A program made the position numbers and the translations under genes. DNA of 64,000 bases from UBA1161 sp002311745 (GTDB lineage Bacteria; Planctomycetota; Phycisphaerae; Tepidisphaerales; Tepidisphaeraceae): NCBI GenBank assembly GCA_050018415.1, contig JBEKAB010000013.1, forward strand, positions 1 to 64,000, read 5' to 3'. Positions 23,989 to 33,770 of the stretch are shown in pieces; the stretch's first letter is position 1; each line of letters starts with the position of its first letter. Below the pieces are notes generated by a model. The model saw only the letters and a program-made list of their open reading frames with translations. It did no database searches and was not told the DNA's origin.

Positions 23989-25404
23989 ATGGCCGAAAAT
24001 GAAGCCGCCGTTCAGGAACCCACCCCCGAGCCCTCTCAGCCCCCAGCCCAGCCCGCTGCCCAGGCCTCCGAGGAACTGCCCTATCAGGTGAAAATCGAGG
24101 ACGTCGGCCCAGCCACCAAAAAAGTCACCATCGAGATCCCCCAGGATCTGATCACTTCCAAGCTGACCGAGCAGTTCCAGGAGCTGCGCCGCGAGGCGGC
24201 CGTCCCCGGCTTTCGACCCGGACATGCCCCTCAGAAACTCATCGAACGCCGCTTCCAGGGCGACGTCCGCCAGCAGGTCTGTCGTTCCCTCATCAGCGAA
24301 GCCTACGAGCAGGTCGTGCAAAAGAATTCCCTGCAGGTCATCGGCGAGCCGGAATTTGGCAACCCCGAGGACCTCAAACTCCCAGAATCCGGAAATCTGA
24401 GCTACTCCTTCCAAATCGAGGTGCAGCCCGACATCACCCTGCCCCCGCTGACCGGATTGAGAATCAAAAAATCCAAAGTCGAGGTGCTTGAGCGGCACAT
24501 CGATAAGGCAATGAAAAACCTCCGCGACCAGCAGGGCGTGCTCATCCCCATCGAGGACCGCGGCGTTGAGGCCAACGATCACCTCTTCGGCGACCTCCAC
24601 CTCAAGGTGGACGGCAACGTCATCTGGCACCGCCATGACCTGGAAATCGTCGCCGAACCCGGCTACATCTACGGCATCAAGATCGAGGATTCGCTTAAGC
24701 ACCTCCGCGGACTTCGACCCGGCCAGACGCGCGAGTTCACCGTCAAAGTGCCCGAGGACCACCCCAATTACGACATCCGCGGCAAAGACGTGACCGTCGA
24801 GGTATCCCTCAAGGACCTCAAGCGCCTGGAACCCGCCGAGGTCAACCAGGAATTCCTGACCAACCTCGGCTTCTCCACCGAAGAGGAACTTCGCAACGCC
24901 CTGCGCGAGCAGATGATCGAGCGCGTCACCTACGACGTGCAGCAGTCCATGCGCGAGCAGGTGCACAATTACCTGATGCAAAACGTCTGGATCAACCTCC
25001 CGGCCAAGCTCTCGCAGCGCCAGGCCGACCGCGTCGTGCAGCGGCGCACGGTCGAGCTGATGATGCGCGGCGTGCCCGAGCCCAAAATCCAGGAACAACT
25101 GGAAGAACTCCGCAGCGGCGCCGCCGATGAGGCCGCCCGCGAACTGAAACTCTTCTTCATCCTCCAGAAAGTCGCCGCCGAGCAGAACGTCGAGGTCAAC
25201 GAGGCCGAGCTCAACGGCCGCATCGCCGGCATCGCCGCCCAGACGGGCCGCCGCCCCGAAAAAGTCCGCCAGGAAATGTCCGCCGACGGCTCGCTCATGA
25301 GCATGTACGTCCAAATGCGCGAGCAGAAGGCCGTGGATAAAATCCTCGAATCCGCCCAGATTGAGGAGATCGAGCCGCCCGTCGAAGACGACCAACCGGC
25401 CTAG
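23989..25404 (+). CDS. tig: Trigger factor
   Basis: Ribosome-associated chaperone that meets nascent chains at the exit tunnel. The 471-residue product has an N-terminal Pro/Glu-rich extension (about 30 residues), a ribosome-binding domain with the signature GFRPGHAPQKLIERRF, a central peptidyl-prolyl isomerase-like domain (from about IEDRGVEANDHLFGDL to DVTVEVSLKDL), and a helical C-terminal domain. The central domain lacks several aromatic residues usual in an active FKBP site, so isomerase activity is uncertain. ATG 23989 has GAGG upstream; longer frames to 23731 run through the tRNA and are not real. hisS follows after 13 bases. Confidence 0.92.
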   Translation: MAENEAAVQEPTPEPSQPPAQPAAQASEELPYQVKIEDVGPATKKVTIEIPQDLITSKLTEQFQELRREAAVPGFRPGHAPQKLIERRFQGDVRQQVCRSLISEAYEQVVQKNSLQVIGEPEFGNPEDLKLPESGNLSYSFQIEVQPDITLPPLTGLRIKKSKVEVLERHIDKAMKNLRDQQGVLIPIEDRGVEANDHLFGDLHLKVDGNVIWHRHDLEIVAEPGYIYGIKIEDSLKHLRGLRPGQTREFTVKVPEDHPNYDIRGKDVTVEVSLKDLKRLEPAEVNQEFLTNLGFSTEEELRNALREQMIERVTYDVQQSMREQVHNYLMQNVWINLPAKLSQRQADRVVQRRTVELMMRGVPEPKIQEQLEELRSGAADEAARELKLFFILQKVAAEQNVEVNEAELNGRIAGIAAQTGRRPEKVRQEMSADGSLMSMYVQMREQKAVDKILESAQIEEIEPPVEDDQPA

Positions 25405-25417
25405 CGCCGCCCCAGCC

Positions 25418-26689
25418 ATGTCCAGCATCAAGGCGCCCCGCGGCACCGCAGATATCCTTCCCGCCGATAGCTGGAAATGGCAGTCCGTCGAATCCATCGC
25501 CCGCCAGGTCGCTCGCCTCTACCACTTCCAGGAAATCCGCACGCCCATCTTTGAATACACCGAGCTGTTCCACCGCGGCGTCGGCGAAACCACGGACATC
25601 GTCTCCAAGGAAACCTTCACCTTCACCGACCGCGGCGGCGACTCGATCACCCTTCGCCCCGAAGGAACCGCCGGCGTCGTCCGCGCGGTGATAGAAAACA
25701 ATCTGATCGCCCAGGAAGGCAGCCGCGCCAAGGTCTTCTACATCGGCCCCAACTTCCGCTACGAACGGCCCCAAAAAGGCCGCCTCCGCCAGCACTGGCA
25801 ATTCGGTGTCGAGGCCTTCGGCATCGCCCAGCCCGAGCAGGATGTCGAGTGCATCCTCCTTCAGTTGGATTTCTATCGCCGTTGCGGCCTGAAGGATTTC
25901 GTCCTTCACATCAACAGCCTCGGCGATGCCGAGAGCAAAACACGCTATCGCGACGCGCTGGTGCGCTTTCTTACTCCCCAAAAATCGTCGCTGAGCGAAG
26001 ACAGCCAACGGCGTCTGACGGAAAACCCGCTGCGGATTCTCGATAGCAAGGACCCTCGGGATGTGGAAGCGTGCAAAGGCGCCCCACCGGCCGTCGACTC
26101 TCTGTCCGACCGCAGTCGCGCGCATTTCCAGCGCGTGCAAGAACTGCTCCAAGGCGCCGCTGCTTTTGAAGCAAACGCCAACCTGGTTCGTGGTTTTGAC
26201 TACTATACCGAGACGCTTTGGGAGGTAACGGCCCCGGGGCTGGGCGCGCAAAATGCCATCGGCGGCGGCGGTCGTTACGACAATCTGGTGGAAACGCTCG
26301 GCGGCCGCCCGACTCCCGGCGTCGGCTTCGGCGCCGGCATCGAGCGCCTCTTGATCGCCCTCGACGCCCAGCAGGCCCAGTTGCCCGATCCGCGCGGCCC
26401 GTTGATCTGGCTCATCGCCCACGGCCCCGCCGCACGCCAAGCGTGCTGGGATTTATTGCGAGAATTGCGAAGCGCCGGCATCGCCGCGGACATAGACTTG
26501 TCGGATCGTTCGATCAAGGCACAATTCAAACAGGCCGATCGGGAATCAGCCAAGCTTTGTCTGATCCTCGGCGACGACGAATTGAAAAACGGCCAGGTGA
26601 CCGTGAAAAATCTCGGCACCGGTGAACAATCATCCATTCCGCGCGTCGAATTGATTGAACGTATGCGTTCGATGATTCCCGACTTTTAG
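25418..26689 (+). CDS. hisS: Histidyl-tRNA synthetase
   Basis: Class II aminoacyl-tRNA synthetase that charges tRNA-His. Motifs are in order: RGTADILP at the N-terminus, TLRPEGTAGVVRA and GPNFRYERPQKGRLRQ (motif 2 region), LVRGFDYYTETLWEV (histidine A motif), and GFGAGIERLLIAL (motif 3), then an anticodon-binding domain. The 423-residue length is typical. It follows tig by 13 bases and is probably co-transcribed. The stop codon TAG lies inside a 26-base palindromic element (26684-26709) also found at 61146-61171. Confidence 0.95.
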   Translation: MSSIKAPRGTADILPADSWKWQSVESIARQVARLYHFQEIRTPIFEYTELFHRGVGETTDIVSKETFTFTDRGGDSITLRPEGTAGVVRAVIENNLIAQEGSRAKVFYIGPNFRYERPQKGRLRQHWQFGVEAFGIAQPEQDVECILLQLDFYRRCGLKDFVLHINSLGDAESKTRYRDALVRFLTPQKSSLSEDSQRRLTENPLRILDSKDPRDVEACKGAPPAVDSLSDRSRAHFQRVQELLQGAAAFEANANLVRGFDYYTETLWEVTAPGLGAQNAIGGGGRYDNLVETLGGRPTPGVGFGAGIERLLIALDAQQAQLPDPRGPLIWLIAHGPAARQACWDLLRELRSAGIAADIDLSDRSIKAQFKQADRESAKLCLILGDDELKNGQVTVKNLGTGEQSSIPRVELIERMRSMIPDF

Positions 26690-26709
26690 CCGCGTCGCGT
26701 GCGACGCGC
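26684..26709. repeat. Single arm of the GCCGCGTCGC palindromic element
   Basis: These 26 bases are identical to 61146-61171, one arm of a 29-bp inverted repeat. The core CGCGTCGC-GT-GCGACGCG is itself palindromic. The hisS stop codon lies inside the element. Confidence 0.6.
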
Positions 26710-26716
26710 TTCGCTC

Positions 26717-27361
26717 ATGGACGAGCGCATCCTCGATTACGGACAGATTCCCACCAGCCAAAAGCGCTGGTACCGCCGCAGTGTCCGAGTCATCCTCCTT
26801 CTGGGAGCAATCGCCACGGTTTATTTCCTAGGCCCACCCACCTGGCGATGGACGCAATTCCTCTATTGGCAAAATCGCTGCCTGGGTTACACGTCGCCGC
26901 GCGATCATGTCGTTTTCGACTTTGATGTTGCGCACCGCCAGCTTTTGTATTGCGACGCGGTACCAGCCGAAGCTCATTTGCAGGACTTTGGCGGATGCAG
27001 TTCAGGTCTGACCTTCCACGGAACGCTCTTCTTGCACGAGATGCGTCAACCGAATGGTGCACGTGAAGTCGTCTGGGCCGATGTTGGAATGTGGAGCGCC
27101 CCATTAGAGGAATCCAGTTTTTCCGTTCAGATTGGCGCCAATGACCTCAATGATTATCCTCCGCCGTACCGTAAAATACCGAACAACATGCAGTCGGTAG
27201 CTATTCCGCCGTCGTGCCGGCGTCTCAAAGTTTTCGCCGGCCAGGTCGATGCATCGAATCCGTCCCATTTCACCTTCGATTACGACACGGACGGCGCGCG
27301 TCATACCGTCGATGCCTGGCTGAACAATCAGGATCAACTGCTGATCTCCCCGCGGCCGTGA
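26717..27361 (+). CDS. Single-pass membrane protein of unknown function
   Basis: A 214-residue protein with one hydrophobic segment near the N-terminus (VILLLGAIATVYFLG, about residues 27-41) and a soluble remainder likely on the outer side. I recognise no family. The second half has TFDYDTDGARHTVDAWLN, which looks like the end of a beta-sandwich. It starts 27 bases after hisS, within the palindromic element's downstream edge, so it may share the tig-hisS transcript. The next gene converges on it. Confidence 0.6.
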   Translation: MDERILDYGQIPTSQKRWYRRSVRVILLLGAIATVYFLGPPTWRWTQFLYWQNRCLGYTSPRDHVVFDFDVAHRQLLYCDAVPAEAHLQDFGGCSSGLTFHGTLFLHEMRQPNGAREVVWADVGMWSAPLEESSFSVQIGANDLNDYPPPYRKIPNNMQSVAIPPSCRRLKVFAGQVDASNPSHFTFDYDTDGARHTVDAWLNNQDQLLISPRP

Positions 27362-27372
27362 AAAGTGTCTGA

Positions 27373-28644
27373 CTACGGCGTTGCCCCCATGGTCGCCGGG
27401 GAGATTTCTTCCACCAGCTTCATGGTCTCGGACACCGGCCCCAGTTTTGCCAGCCAAGGCGGCGCAACCGCGGCAAGCAGCATGAAAGCGCTGATGAGTC
27501 CGAATGGCCCAAAATAGCCGGATGGTTCGCCGCCGCGCGGGCCCAGCAGGTCGGTCCATGCCCCCATGACCCACGGCCCCAGCGCCCCGAACGTGCCGGC
27601 GATCACCATGAACAATCCCACCACCCTGCCGCGAACTTCCGGCGCCACGCGCTCCAGCATCGCCACGTCGCCCACGGCAAAGCTCCCCATTTGCAGCGTC
27701 TGGTACACGCACAAAATCGCAAGTACCCACCCCCCGCCGACCAGCGGCGTAACCGCCGCCACCACCGCCGCCAGGAAAAGAATCAGGCTAAGCCCGCCCA
27801 TGCGCCGCCGGCCCGACGTCAGATACACGAATAACGGATTGAACAGCACGCTGGGCAAGACCATGATTCCCACCATCAAGCCGGTGCGCTGCACGCCGAC
27901 GTGAAACGCGCGCTGCAGATAGATCGCCGCCAGGGAAAAAATCGCCGCCCCGCAAAAATCGCGGAACATCAGGATCAACGCGGACTGGATCACCCGAACC
28001 CGCTGGACGCGATTGATCTTGTCCGGCACATGGCGCGAGGCGGAATCGTTCGCTTCGGCGCCGACAAAGAGAAATATGACACCGACGATCAGGCCCATCA
28101 CCCCCAGTTCCACGCACGGTTTTTGCCATTGGGCGACGCTTGCCCAATGCCATGCGGCCGTGTGGGTACGCCAGCCGGCGTATTGCGGACCGAAGAAGAA
28201 TCCCACGCCCGAGCCGGCGCCCAACAGCCCGATGGCCATCGCCGGCGATTTGGGGTAATGCGCCGGCGCCAGCGCATTGGCCGCGGGATGAAACAGCGTC
28301 CCGAACGCCCCCGCCGCGATCCCCAGCATCACGATCATCGGATAATTACGGCACAGCCCGATCGCCACGATGCTGGCCGCGTTGCCCAATAGGCCGATGC
28401 TCAGCAAAACTTTCCGATCAAACCGGTCCGACAGCGCCCCCGCCGTGTAGCTGCCCAGGCAATACACCGCCCCGTACAGCGTCACGATCAGCGACGCCGA
28501 GCGCACGCCGCCCAATTTGAGGTCCGTGACCATCACCAGATACAGCGGCACGAGCATCGAGGCGTAGGCGTGCGTGAACGCGTGCAGCACGGCAGACAGC
28601 ACGAGCGTGAGGTGGCTGCGGAAAGTCGGCAGTCGCGTTTGCAT
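27373..28644 (-). CDS. MFS transporter (fosmidomycin-resistance-like)
   Basis: A 423-residue major facilitator protein with about 12 membrane segments. The N-terminal half has LHAFTHAYASMLVPLYL, the loop GALSDRFDRK between segments 2 and 3, and GAFGTLFHPAANALAP, which resembles the FHP motif of Fsr-type efflux proteins. It starts 9 bases after the rhamnose isomerase stop and is probably the last gene of the lut-rhaI operon, so it may move a deoxysugar, lactate or a related acid; the substrate cannot be told from sequence. Confidence 0.8.
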   Translation of the reverse strand: MQTRLPTFRSHLTLVLSAVLHAFTHAYASMLVPLYLVMVTDLKLGGVRSASLIVTLYGAVYCLGSYTAGALSDRFDRKVLLSIGLLGNAASIVAIGLCRNYPMIVMLGIAAGAFGTLFHPAANALAPAHYPKSPAMAIGLLGAGSGVGFFFGPQYAGWRTHTAAWHWASVAQWQKPCVELGVMGLIVGVIFLFVGAEANDSASRHVPDKINRVQRVRVIQSALILMFRDFCGAAIFSLAAIYLQRAFHVGVQRTGLMVGIMVLPSVLFNPLFVYLTSGRRRMGGLSLILFLAAVVAAVTPLVGGGWVLAILCVYQTLQMGSFAVGDVAMLERVAPEVRGRVVGLFMVIAGTFGALGPWVMGAWTDLLGPRGGEPSGYFGPFGLISAFMLLAAVAPPWLAKLGPVSETMKLVEEISPATMGATP

Positions 28645-28653
28645 GGGAATCGG

Positions 28654-29856
28654 CTACGCGTATGACGTGGATGACGTGCCCCCGCGGGCGGCCCGCACGG
28701 CCTCGCGCTCCCTGGCCACGCGCGCTTCGTAGCCGCTTACGCGATACGCCCCCAGCGGATCGGCCTCGAGGCTCTTGCCCTTGCGCCACTCGGCCAACAG
28801 CGCCTTCACATCCGTGAAAAACGCGGATTTGAGGCACTCCTCGGCGTCGATGGTGTTGGTCCGCGCCTGCGCATCGCGCAGTTTCCCCCGATCCACCAGG
28901 CACGCCTTGGCGTAAAGTTCCTGCGCCATGACCACCGTCTGGATCATCGCCTCCACCTTGGGCTTGAGGTTGTGGCTCTGGTCCACCATGTACGCGATGC
29001 CGGACACATCCTTTCCCGCCTCGGCGGCGTTGCGAATCTCGCAAAAAGTCCGAAACGCCGCGTACGGGTCGATGCTCCCAAACGTCAAATCGTCATCCGC
29101 GTACTTGCGGTCGTTGAAATGAAATCCGCCCAGCATTTCTTCGTCGATCAAAAACGCCACGATGTGCTCGATGTTTTGTCCCGGCAAGTGATGCCCCGTA
29201 TCCACCAGCACCTTGGCCTTGCGGCCCGCGTCCTTGGCGAAGACGTACGCCATGCCCCAATCCGTGATATCCGTGTGATAGAACGCCGGATCGAAGGGCT
29301 TGTATTCGATCAGCATTTTCATCCCCGGCGCAAGCGCATCATGCCATTGCCGCAGGGCCCCGTGCATGCGCCCTTTGCGGGATGCGATCTCGTCCTGGCC
29401 GGGGTAGTTGGTGCCGTCGGCGAACCACAGGCTGATCGTGTCGCTCTTGACCGCCTTGGCGATGGCGATGCTGTCCATCATGTGCCGATGCGCGTGCTCG
29501 CGGACCGATTCATCCGGGTTGCACACGGAGCCGAATTTGTACACCTGGTCTTCAAAGAAATTCGGGTTGACGGCCCCGATGCGGATGCCATGTTTGGCCG
29601 CCAGATCGGCCGTCGCCGTGGCGTCCACCCCCATGGAAAAATCCCACAGCACGTGCACCGCCACCCTGGGGCAGCAGCCGGTGTATTGGTGGACCGTCCC
29701 CGCGTCCGCGATTTTTTCCTCGATGGTGGAGGCCGCCGCCGGCTGCAGGAATTTGCCGAACCGCGTCCCCGTATCGGCGAACCCCCAGCTCGGCAATTCC
29801 ACCGCAAACGCGTCCAGCAACGCAAACAGTTTGTCCCTGTCCATGTGTGTAATCAT
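28654..29856 (-). CDS. rhaI: L-rhamnose isomerase-type sugar isomerase
   Basis: A TIM-barrel metal-dependent ketol-isomerase of the RhaI type that would convert L-rhamnose to L-rhamnulose. Recognisable segments include LPSWGFADTGTRFGKF, HVLWDFSMGVD, LWFADGTNYPGQ, MLIEYKPFDPAFYHTDI, VDTGHHLPGQNIEHIVAFL, GGFHFNDRKYADDDLT and MVDQSHNLKPKVEAMI, which carry the Glu, Asp and His ligands. The length of about 400 residues fits. Start 29856 (MITHMDRD) follows GCGGGGG; ATG 29844 is an alternative. Its place directly after lutC suggests that lactaldehyde made from rhamnose is oxidised to lactate and then handled by LutABC. Confidence 0.87.
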   Translation of the reverse strand: MITHMDRDKLFALLDAFAVELPSWGFADTGTRFGKFLQPAAASTIEEKIADAGTVHQYTGCCPRVAVHVLWDFSMGVDATATADLAAKHGIRIGAVNPNFFEDQVYKFGSVCNPDESVREHAHRHMMDSIAIAKAVKSDTISLWFADGTNYPGQDEIASRKGRMHGALRQWHDALAPGMKMLIEYKPFDPAFYHTDITDWGMAYVFAKDAGRKAKVLVDTGHHLPGQNIEHIVAFLIDEEMLGGFHFNDRKYADDDLTFGSIDPYAAFRTFCEIRNAAEAGKDVSGIAYMVDQSHNLKPKVEAMIQTVVMAQELYAKACLVDRGKLRDAQARTNTIDAEECLKSAFFTDVKALLAEWRKGKSLEADPLGAYRVSGYEARVAREREAVRAARGGTSSTSYA

Positions 29857-29945
29857 GCCCCCGCGCCGGAATAAATTCCATCGCCGGGACTGTGCATGAC
29901 CAGCCTGCAAGCCGATTTTCGCTTCGTCCGATGACGCATCGCCGA

Positions 29946-29969
29946 AGCCCCGCATGTACATGCGGGGCT
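29946..29969. repeat. 24-base perfect palindrome between rhaI and lutC
   Basis: AGCCCCGCATGT followed by its exact complement ACATGCGGGGCT. It lies between the lutC stop and the isomerase start, and its RNA would form a stable hairpin, possibly lowering expression of the downstream genes. Confidence 0.6.
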
Positions 29970-30630
29970 ACGTCACCACGAACACCTTCACCACGCCCGG
30001 GCCGTGCACGCCTTTCACCATGACCGCCTCGATATCCGCGGTCTGCGACGGGCCGGTGATGACCGTCACGTTGGGCGGCGGCTGCTCGTGCGCGATCTTT
30101 TCAAACAGGTCCAGCAAGTCGGCCAGCACGTTCTTCGGTTCCACGATGGCGACGTGAACAGGCGGGGTCAGCGACAGGGCCCGCCCCTGCGCCGGATCGG
30201 GACGGATGACCAGGCTGCCGGTTTCCGCCACCGCCGCCCACACGTCCGTGATGCCGCAGTCCAGATCGTAGGTCTGATCCAGAGTCAACTGGTCCCAGGT
30301 ATGCGCGTCCAAGCCGGCCGCTTTCAGGGCAGCCGGGAGATTCAAGCTCTCCAACAGCGGCGAGACGCTCAGGCCGATGCGGCGGCAATTTTGCGCCCGC
30401 AGAAACTGGATCAATTTTCCCGCCAGCTCGCCGGCGGCGCTGGGCTCGACCAGGAACTGCGCGACCTCGGCTCTCTTGAGAAACAGCTCGACCAGTTGAA
30501 CGTCGCTGTGCACCAGGCGCGTGATTGGCTCGTCGATCACCGGGGGCGTCGGAGGCGCATCCAGCGGCTTGGTGCGGCCCAGGGCTTTGCCCACGCGATG
30601 GATCAGATCATGAGGATCGCTCTGCACCAT
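29968..30630 (-). CDS. lutC: Lactate utilisation protein C (LUD domain)
   Basis: A 220-residue LUD-domain protein (LutC/YkgG type), part of the iron-sulfur L-lactate dehydrogenase complex LutABC. The middle and end are diagnostic: DCGITDVWAAVAETGSLVIR, HVAIVEPKNVLADL and VITGPSQTADIEAVMVKGVH, ending in GPGVVKVFVV. ATG 30630 has GGGAAG upstream and lies one base from the end of the glycosyltransferase gene, which separates it from lutB. This suggests tight translational coupling across the inserted gene. Confidence 0.9.
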   Translation of the reverse strand: MVQSDPHDLIHRVGKALGRTKPLDAPPTPPVIDEPITRLVHSDVQLVELFLKRAEVAQFLVEPSAAGELAGKLIQFLRAQNCRRIGLSVSPLLESLNLPAALKAAGLDAHTWDQLTLDQTYDLDCGITDVWAAVAETGSLVIRPDPAQGRALSLTPPVHVAIVEPKNVLADLLDLFEKIAHEQPPPNVTVITGPSQTADIEAVMVKGVHGPGVVKVFVVT

Positions 30631-30631
30631 G

Positions 30632-32329
30632 TCACTTCCCTGACGTCCGGCTCGTCGCGGCGTATATGTTGTGCCGCTCGTCGCGGTCGATAAACACCGC
30701 CGGCAACGCCTGCGGCCCAGACGACACCACATACGGCAGCGCCCCCGCCGCCGTCAACGCCGATGCCTGCTGGCGCCAACCGCCGCCGTCCATCGGGTAA
30801 CACGACCGATCGGCGGCAAATTCCAGCAGCTTGTTCTCCAGGCGATCGCTCTCATCCACAATGAACGCTGCGTTGGCCGGCAATGTTTGGGCAAATTGGC
30901 CGACCTCCAGAAAATTGGGATGCTCTTTGTCGATCTGCGTCACTTCCCAGGCGAGGTACGCGTAGCCGCGCGGCACGGCCCCCTTCCACCATCGCACACC
31001 CAAATAGAGCATGGCCAGTGTCACCACCATGACCAGCGGCCGCCGCAGCCCGGTTCGTCTGCGCATGATCCACGCGACCCCTGCACCCATCGCCAATGCG
31101 CCAACAACATGCCAGATCACCCACAGGTGCTGAAGCATGATCGACCCATGCGGGTCGTAGCCCCAGCCTTCTTGCGGGATGGACGCGCGATTCAGGAAGA
31201 TCGCCGCCAGGAGCATCGCTGCCAGCCACGTGCCCAACGCCCAGGCATCGCCGCAAAGTGCCAGCCAGATCAGATATCCCAGCAGCAGCCACATCGCCGG
31301 CCAGCCGAGCAGCGACGCCGTCATGGTTTTCGAAACGACCAGCAGATTGGGCAGCGTTACCCCCGCCGCCCAGGCCAGGACCAGCCACAGGCCCATCTGG
31401 CGATGGCGGGCAGCGCGAATCGTCAGCACGGCGGCGGCCGCAAGGACGGCCGGGTAGTACACGTGAAAAACCTCGATCCAATACGTGAAGATCACACGAT
31501 CCCACGGCGCCGCCCAGTGCTCGACGTTTCTGTTGAAATGCTGCCACAGAAGCAGATTGTCATACCGCGCTTGCACGGGAAAGCGGACAAAGATGTAGAT
31601 CATCCACGGCATCACCATGGCGACCGTCGCCGCCAGCATGACCAGCACGCCGCGGCCGACGACGCGGCTCGCATCGCGCTTGGCTAGTCTGGTGCGCGGC
31701 AGGAGCCACGCAACGACCACAAGCCCCGTCACCACCAAAGCCGGAAAATTCTTGGACAGGAACGCCAAGCCCTGGGCGACGCCGCACAACACCATGTCCG
31801 AACTCCGGCCGCTGCGCACACCGCGGGCCAGGAACAAAATCGCCACCTCCGTCCAGAAGAGCAGGGAGACGTCCACTTGATCGGAAAACACGTATCCGTG
31901 CACCATCATGAGCAGCGTGGGATTGAACGCCTGCAGCGCCGACGCGATCAGGCCGGCGGTGCGGTCCAGCAGTTCCTTGCCGATCAGGTACGTCATCCAC
32001 GCCGCCAGCGTGGACAGGATCGCCGATGGCAGGCGCAGCGCCAGGCCATTGACGCCCAGGATCGCGTAGGAAAGCGCGGTCTGCCAAAGTGCCATCGGCG
32101 GTTTGTGCAGCCAGATGTGGCTGCTCTGCCAGTCGCGGTAGTCGTAGGGCAGATACGGGCGATCCACCAGCGTCGGCAATAACGGATGCTTCAGCAGATT
32201 GCGCGCCACGATGGCGTGGAAGACCTCATCGAGCGGTTTGACGGCGGCGTGATCCAGGTGATGCAGCTTCAGGACAAACGAGCCGGCCAGAACCAGCGCC
32301 AGCACGACGGCGTGAAGAGAACCCTTCAA
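30632..32329 (-). CDS. ArnT/PMT-like membrane glycosyltransferase
   Basis: A 565-residue polytopic protein with about ten or more membrane segments. Near the N-terminus, KPLDEVFHAIVARNLL has the acidic pair in the first periplasmic loop that is typical of GT-C fold enzymes using polyprenyl-phosphate sugars (GT39/GT83), and IWLHKPPMALWQTA is a second hallmark. The C-terminal part is soluble. It would transfer a sugar from a lipid carrier to lipid A, protein or another acceptor on the outer face. Its start overlaps the lutB stop by four bases (ATGA), an odd place for such an enzyme, inside a lactate operon. Confidence 0.82.
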   Translation of the reverse strand: MKGSLHAVVLALVLAGSFVLKLHHLDHAAVKPLDEVFHAIVARNLLKHPLLPTLVDRPYLPYDYRDWQSSHIWLHKPPMALWQTALSYAILGVNGLALRLPSAILSTLAAWMTYLIGKELLDRTAGLIASALQAFNPTLLMMVHGYVFSDQVDVSLLFWTEVAILFLARGVRSGRSSDMVLCGVAQGLAFLSKNFPALVVTGLVVVAWLLPRTRLAKRDASRVVGRGVLVMLAATVAMVMPWMIYIFVRFPVQARYDNLLLWQHFNRNVEHWAAPWDRVIFTYWIEVFHVYYPAVLAAAAVLTIRAARHRQMGLWLVLAWAAGVTLPNLLVVSKTMTASLLGWPAMWLLLGYLIWLALCGDAWALGTWLAAMLLAAIFLNRASIPQEGWGYDPHGSIMLQHLWVIWHVVGALAMGAGVAWIMRRRTGLRRPLVMVVTLAMLYLGVRWWKGAVPRGYAYLAWEVTQIDKEHPNFLEVGQFAQTLPANAAFIVDESDRLENKLLEFAADRSCYPMDGGGWRQQASALTAAGALPYVVSSGPQALPAVFIDRDERHNIYAATSRTSGK

Positions 32330-33741
32330 TGTCGGTCCTTCCAGATATTATGAAACGACCGCCGCGCCGCAGCGGGCATGTCGCGCTGGGCCGTCCATCC
32401 CGCCGCGAGCTTGGGCAAACGCGCGATCCAGCCGTCGGCATCCGCCCGCCGCCGAAGGTCCCAGCGCTGCAGCGCCCCGATGACGCGGTAAAGAAAACGG
32501 CTCTGCAAACCCCAGGCCCACAGGCGGTAGATCAGCCTTTCCAGTTTCCCGCTCAGCCTGCGATTTACCATGTCGCGGCGCAGGCTGATCAGGAGCCTGG
32601 GGATATCGATCTTCACCGGGCAGGCCTCGCCGCAAGCCCCGCAAAGGCTGGTGGCCTGCGGCAGGTCCTTATATCGCTCCAGGCCGAACATCAGCGGGCT
32701 GAGCAGCGCCCCGATGGGGCCGGGATACACGCTGTTGTACGCGTGCCCGCCGATGCTGCGGAAAACCGGGCAGACGTTCAGACACGCGCCGCAGCGGATG
32801 CACCGCAGGACTTCCCGGTATTCCGGATCGCCCAAAATTTGGCTGCGCCCGTTGTCCAGCAAAATCAGATGAAATTCCTGCGGCCCATCCCGCTCGCCGT
32901 TTTGCCGCGGTGAGCCGAAAATATTCGTGTACACCGTCATGATTTGCCCCGTCGAGCTGCGCGCCAGCAGCTTGACCATGACGGCCAGGTCGCTCATCCG
33001 CGGCACCAACTTTTCGATCCCCACCAAGCTTACCAGCACGCGCGGCGTCGTCAGCGATTGCCGCGCGTTGCCCTCGTTCTCCACCACGCACACCTGCCCC
33101 GTCTGCGCCACCAGAAAATTCCCGCCGGTTATCCCCATCTCCGAGCGGCGGAATTTGTCCCGCAAAAACAACCGCGCCTGCTGTGTCAACGCCGGCGGAT
33201 CGTCGTTGTACGGCGCGTGAAAATATTCGCTGAACACCCGGGCGATCGAGCGCCGGTCCTTGTGGATGATCGGCGCCACCAAGTGACTGGGCCGGTCGTG
33301 GCTCACCTGGATGATGAACTCCCCCAAATCCGTTTCCACCACGTCCAACCCGGCGCGTTCCAAGTGCGGCGTGAGCTCGATCTCCTCGGTGGCCATCGAC
33401 TTGCTCTTGATGATGCGCCGGCAACCGGTTTGTTGGGCGATCTCCAGCACGATCTGCCGCGCCTGCTCCGCATCGGCGGCAAAATGTACAACGCCCCCGT
33501 TGCGCCGCACGGCGTCCACGAGTTGCCGCAGGTAATAATCGAGGTTTTCCAGCGTGTGTTGCTTGATGCGCGCGGCCAGTTCGCGAAGCGCCTGGGCATC
33601 GGGCAGTTCCGTCCAGCGGGCCTCCCGCCCCTCCTGCTTGCGCAGCGTGTTGTTGCGGACCGCCTCGCGCAAGCGCGCATCGGCCGCGCCTTCAGCGGCG
33701 GCAGCGCGAAAGTCAACCTGCGGCAGCGAGAGCGAAGCCAT
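32326..33741 (-). CDS. lutB: Lactate utilisation iron-sulfur protein B
   Basis: A ~471-residue protein with an N-terminal LUD domain (SKSMATEEIELTPHLERAG, DRPSHLVAPIIHKDR, GITGGNFLVAQTGQVCVVEN) and a C-terminal ferredoxin-like part with two [4Fe-4S] motifs, CIRCGACLNVCPVF and CGACGEACPVKIDIP. It passes electrons in the LutABC complex, which oxidises L-lactate to pyruvate. A GTG at 33768 is an alternative start that would add nine residues. It lies between lutA (across an inverted-repeat element) and the glycosyltransferase. Confidence 0.93.
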   Translation of the reverse strand: MASLSLPQVDFRAAAAEGAADARLREAVRNNTLRKQEGREARWTELPDAQALRELAARIKQHTLENLDYYLRQLVDAVRRNGGVVHFAADAEQARQIVLEIAQQTGCRRIIKSKSMATEEIELTPHLERAGLDVVETDLGEFIIQVSHDRPSHLVAPIIHKDRRSIARVFSEYFHAPYNDDPPALTQQARLFLRDKFRRSEMGITGGNFLVAQTGQVCVVENEGNARQSLTTPRVLVSLVGIEKLVPRMSDLAVMVKLLARSSTGQIMTVYTNIFGSPRQNGERDGPQEFHLILLDNGRSQILGDPEYREVLRCIRCGACLNVCPVFRSIGGHAYNSVYPGPIGALLSPLMFGLERYKDLPQATSLCGACGEACPVKIDIPRLLISLRRDMVNRRLSGKLERLIYRLWAWGLQSRFLYRVIGALQRWDLRRRADADGWIARLPKLAAGWTAQRDMPAAARRSFHNIWKDRH

Positions 33742-33770
33742 CCTTGCCAAGATTGTATCGACCGCCACTA

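Noticed and set aside
23920..25497. 525-codon minus-strand frame opposite trigger factor
   Set aside because: Leu/Val/Asp-rich shadow of the tig frame without a ribosome-binding site or recognisable domain.
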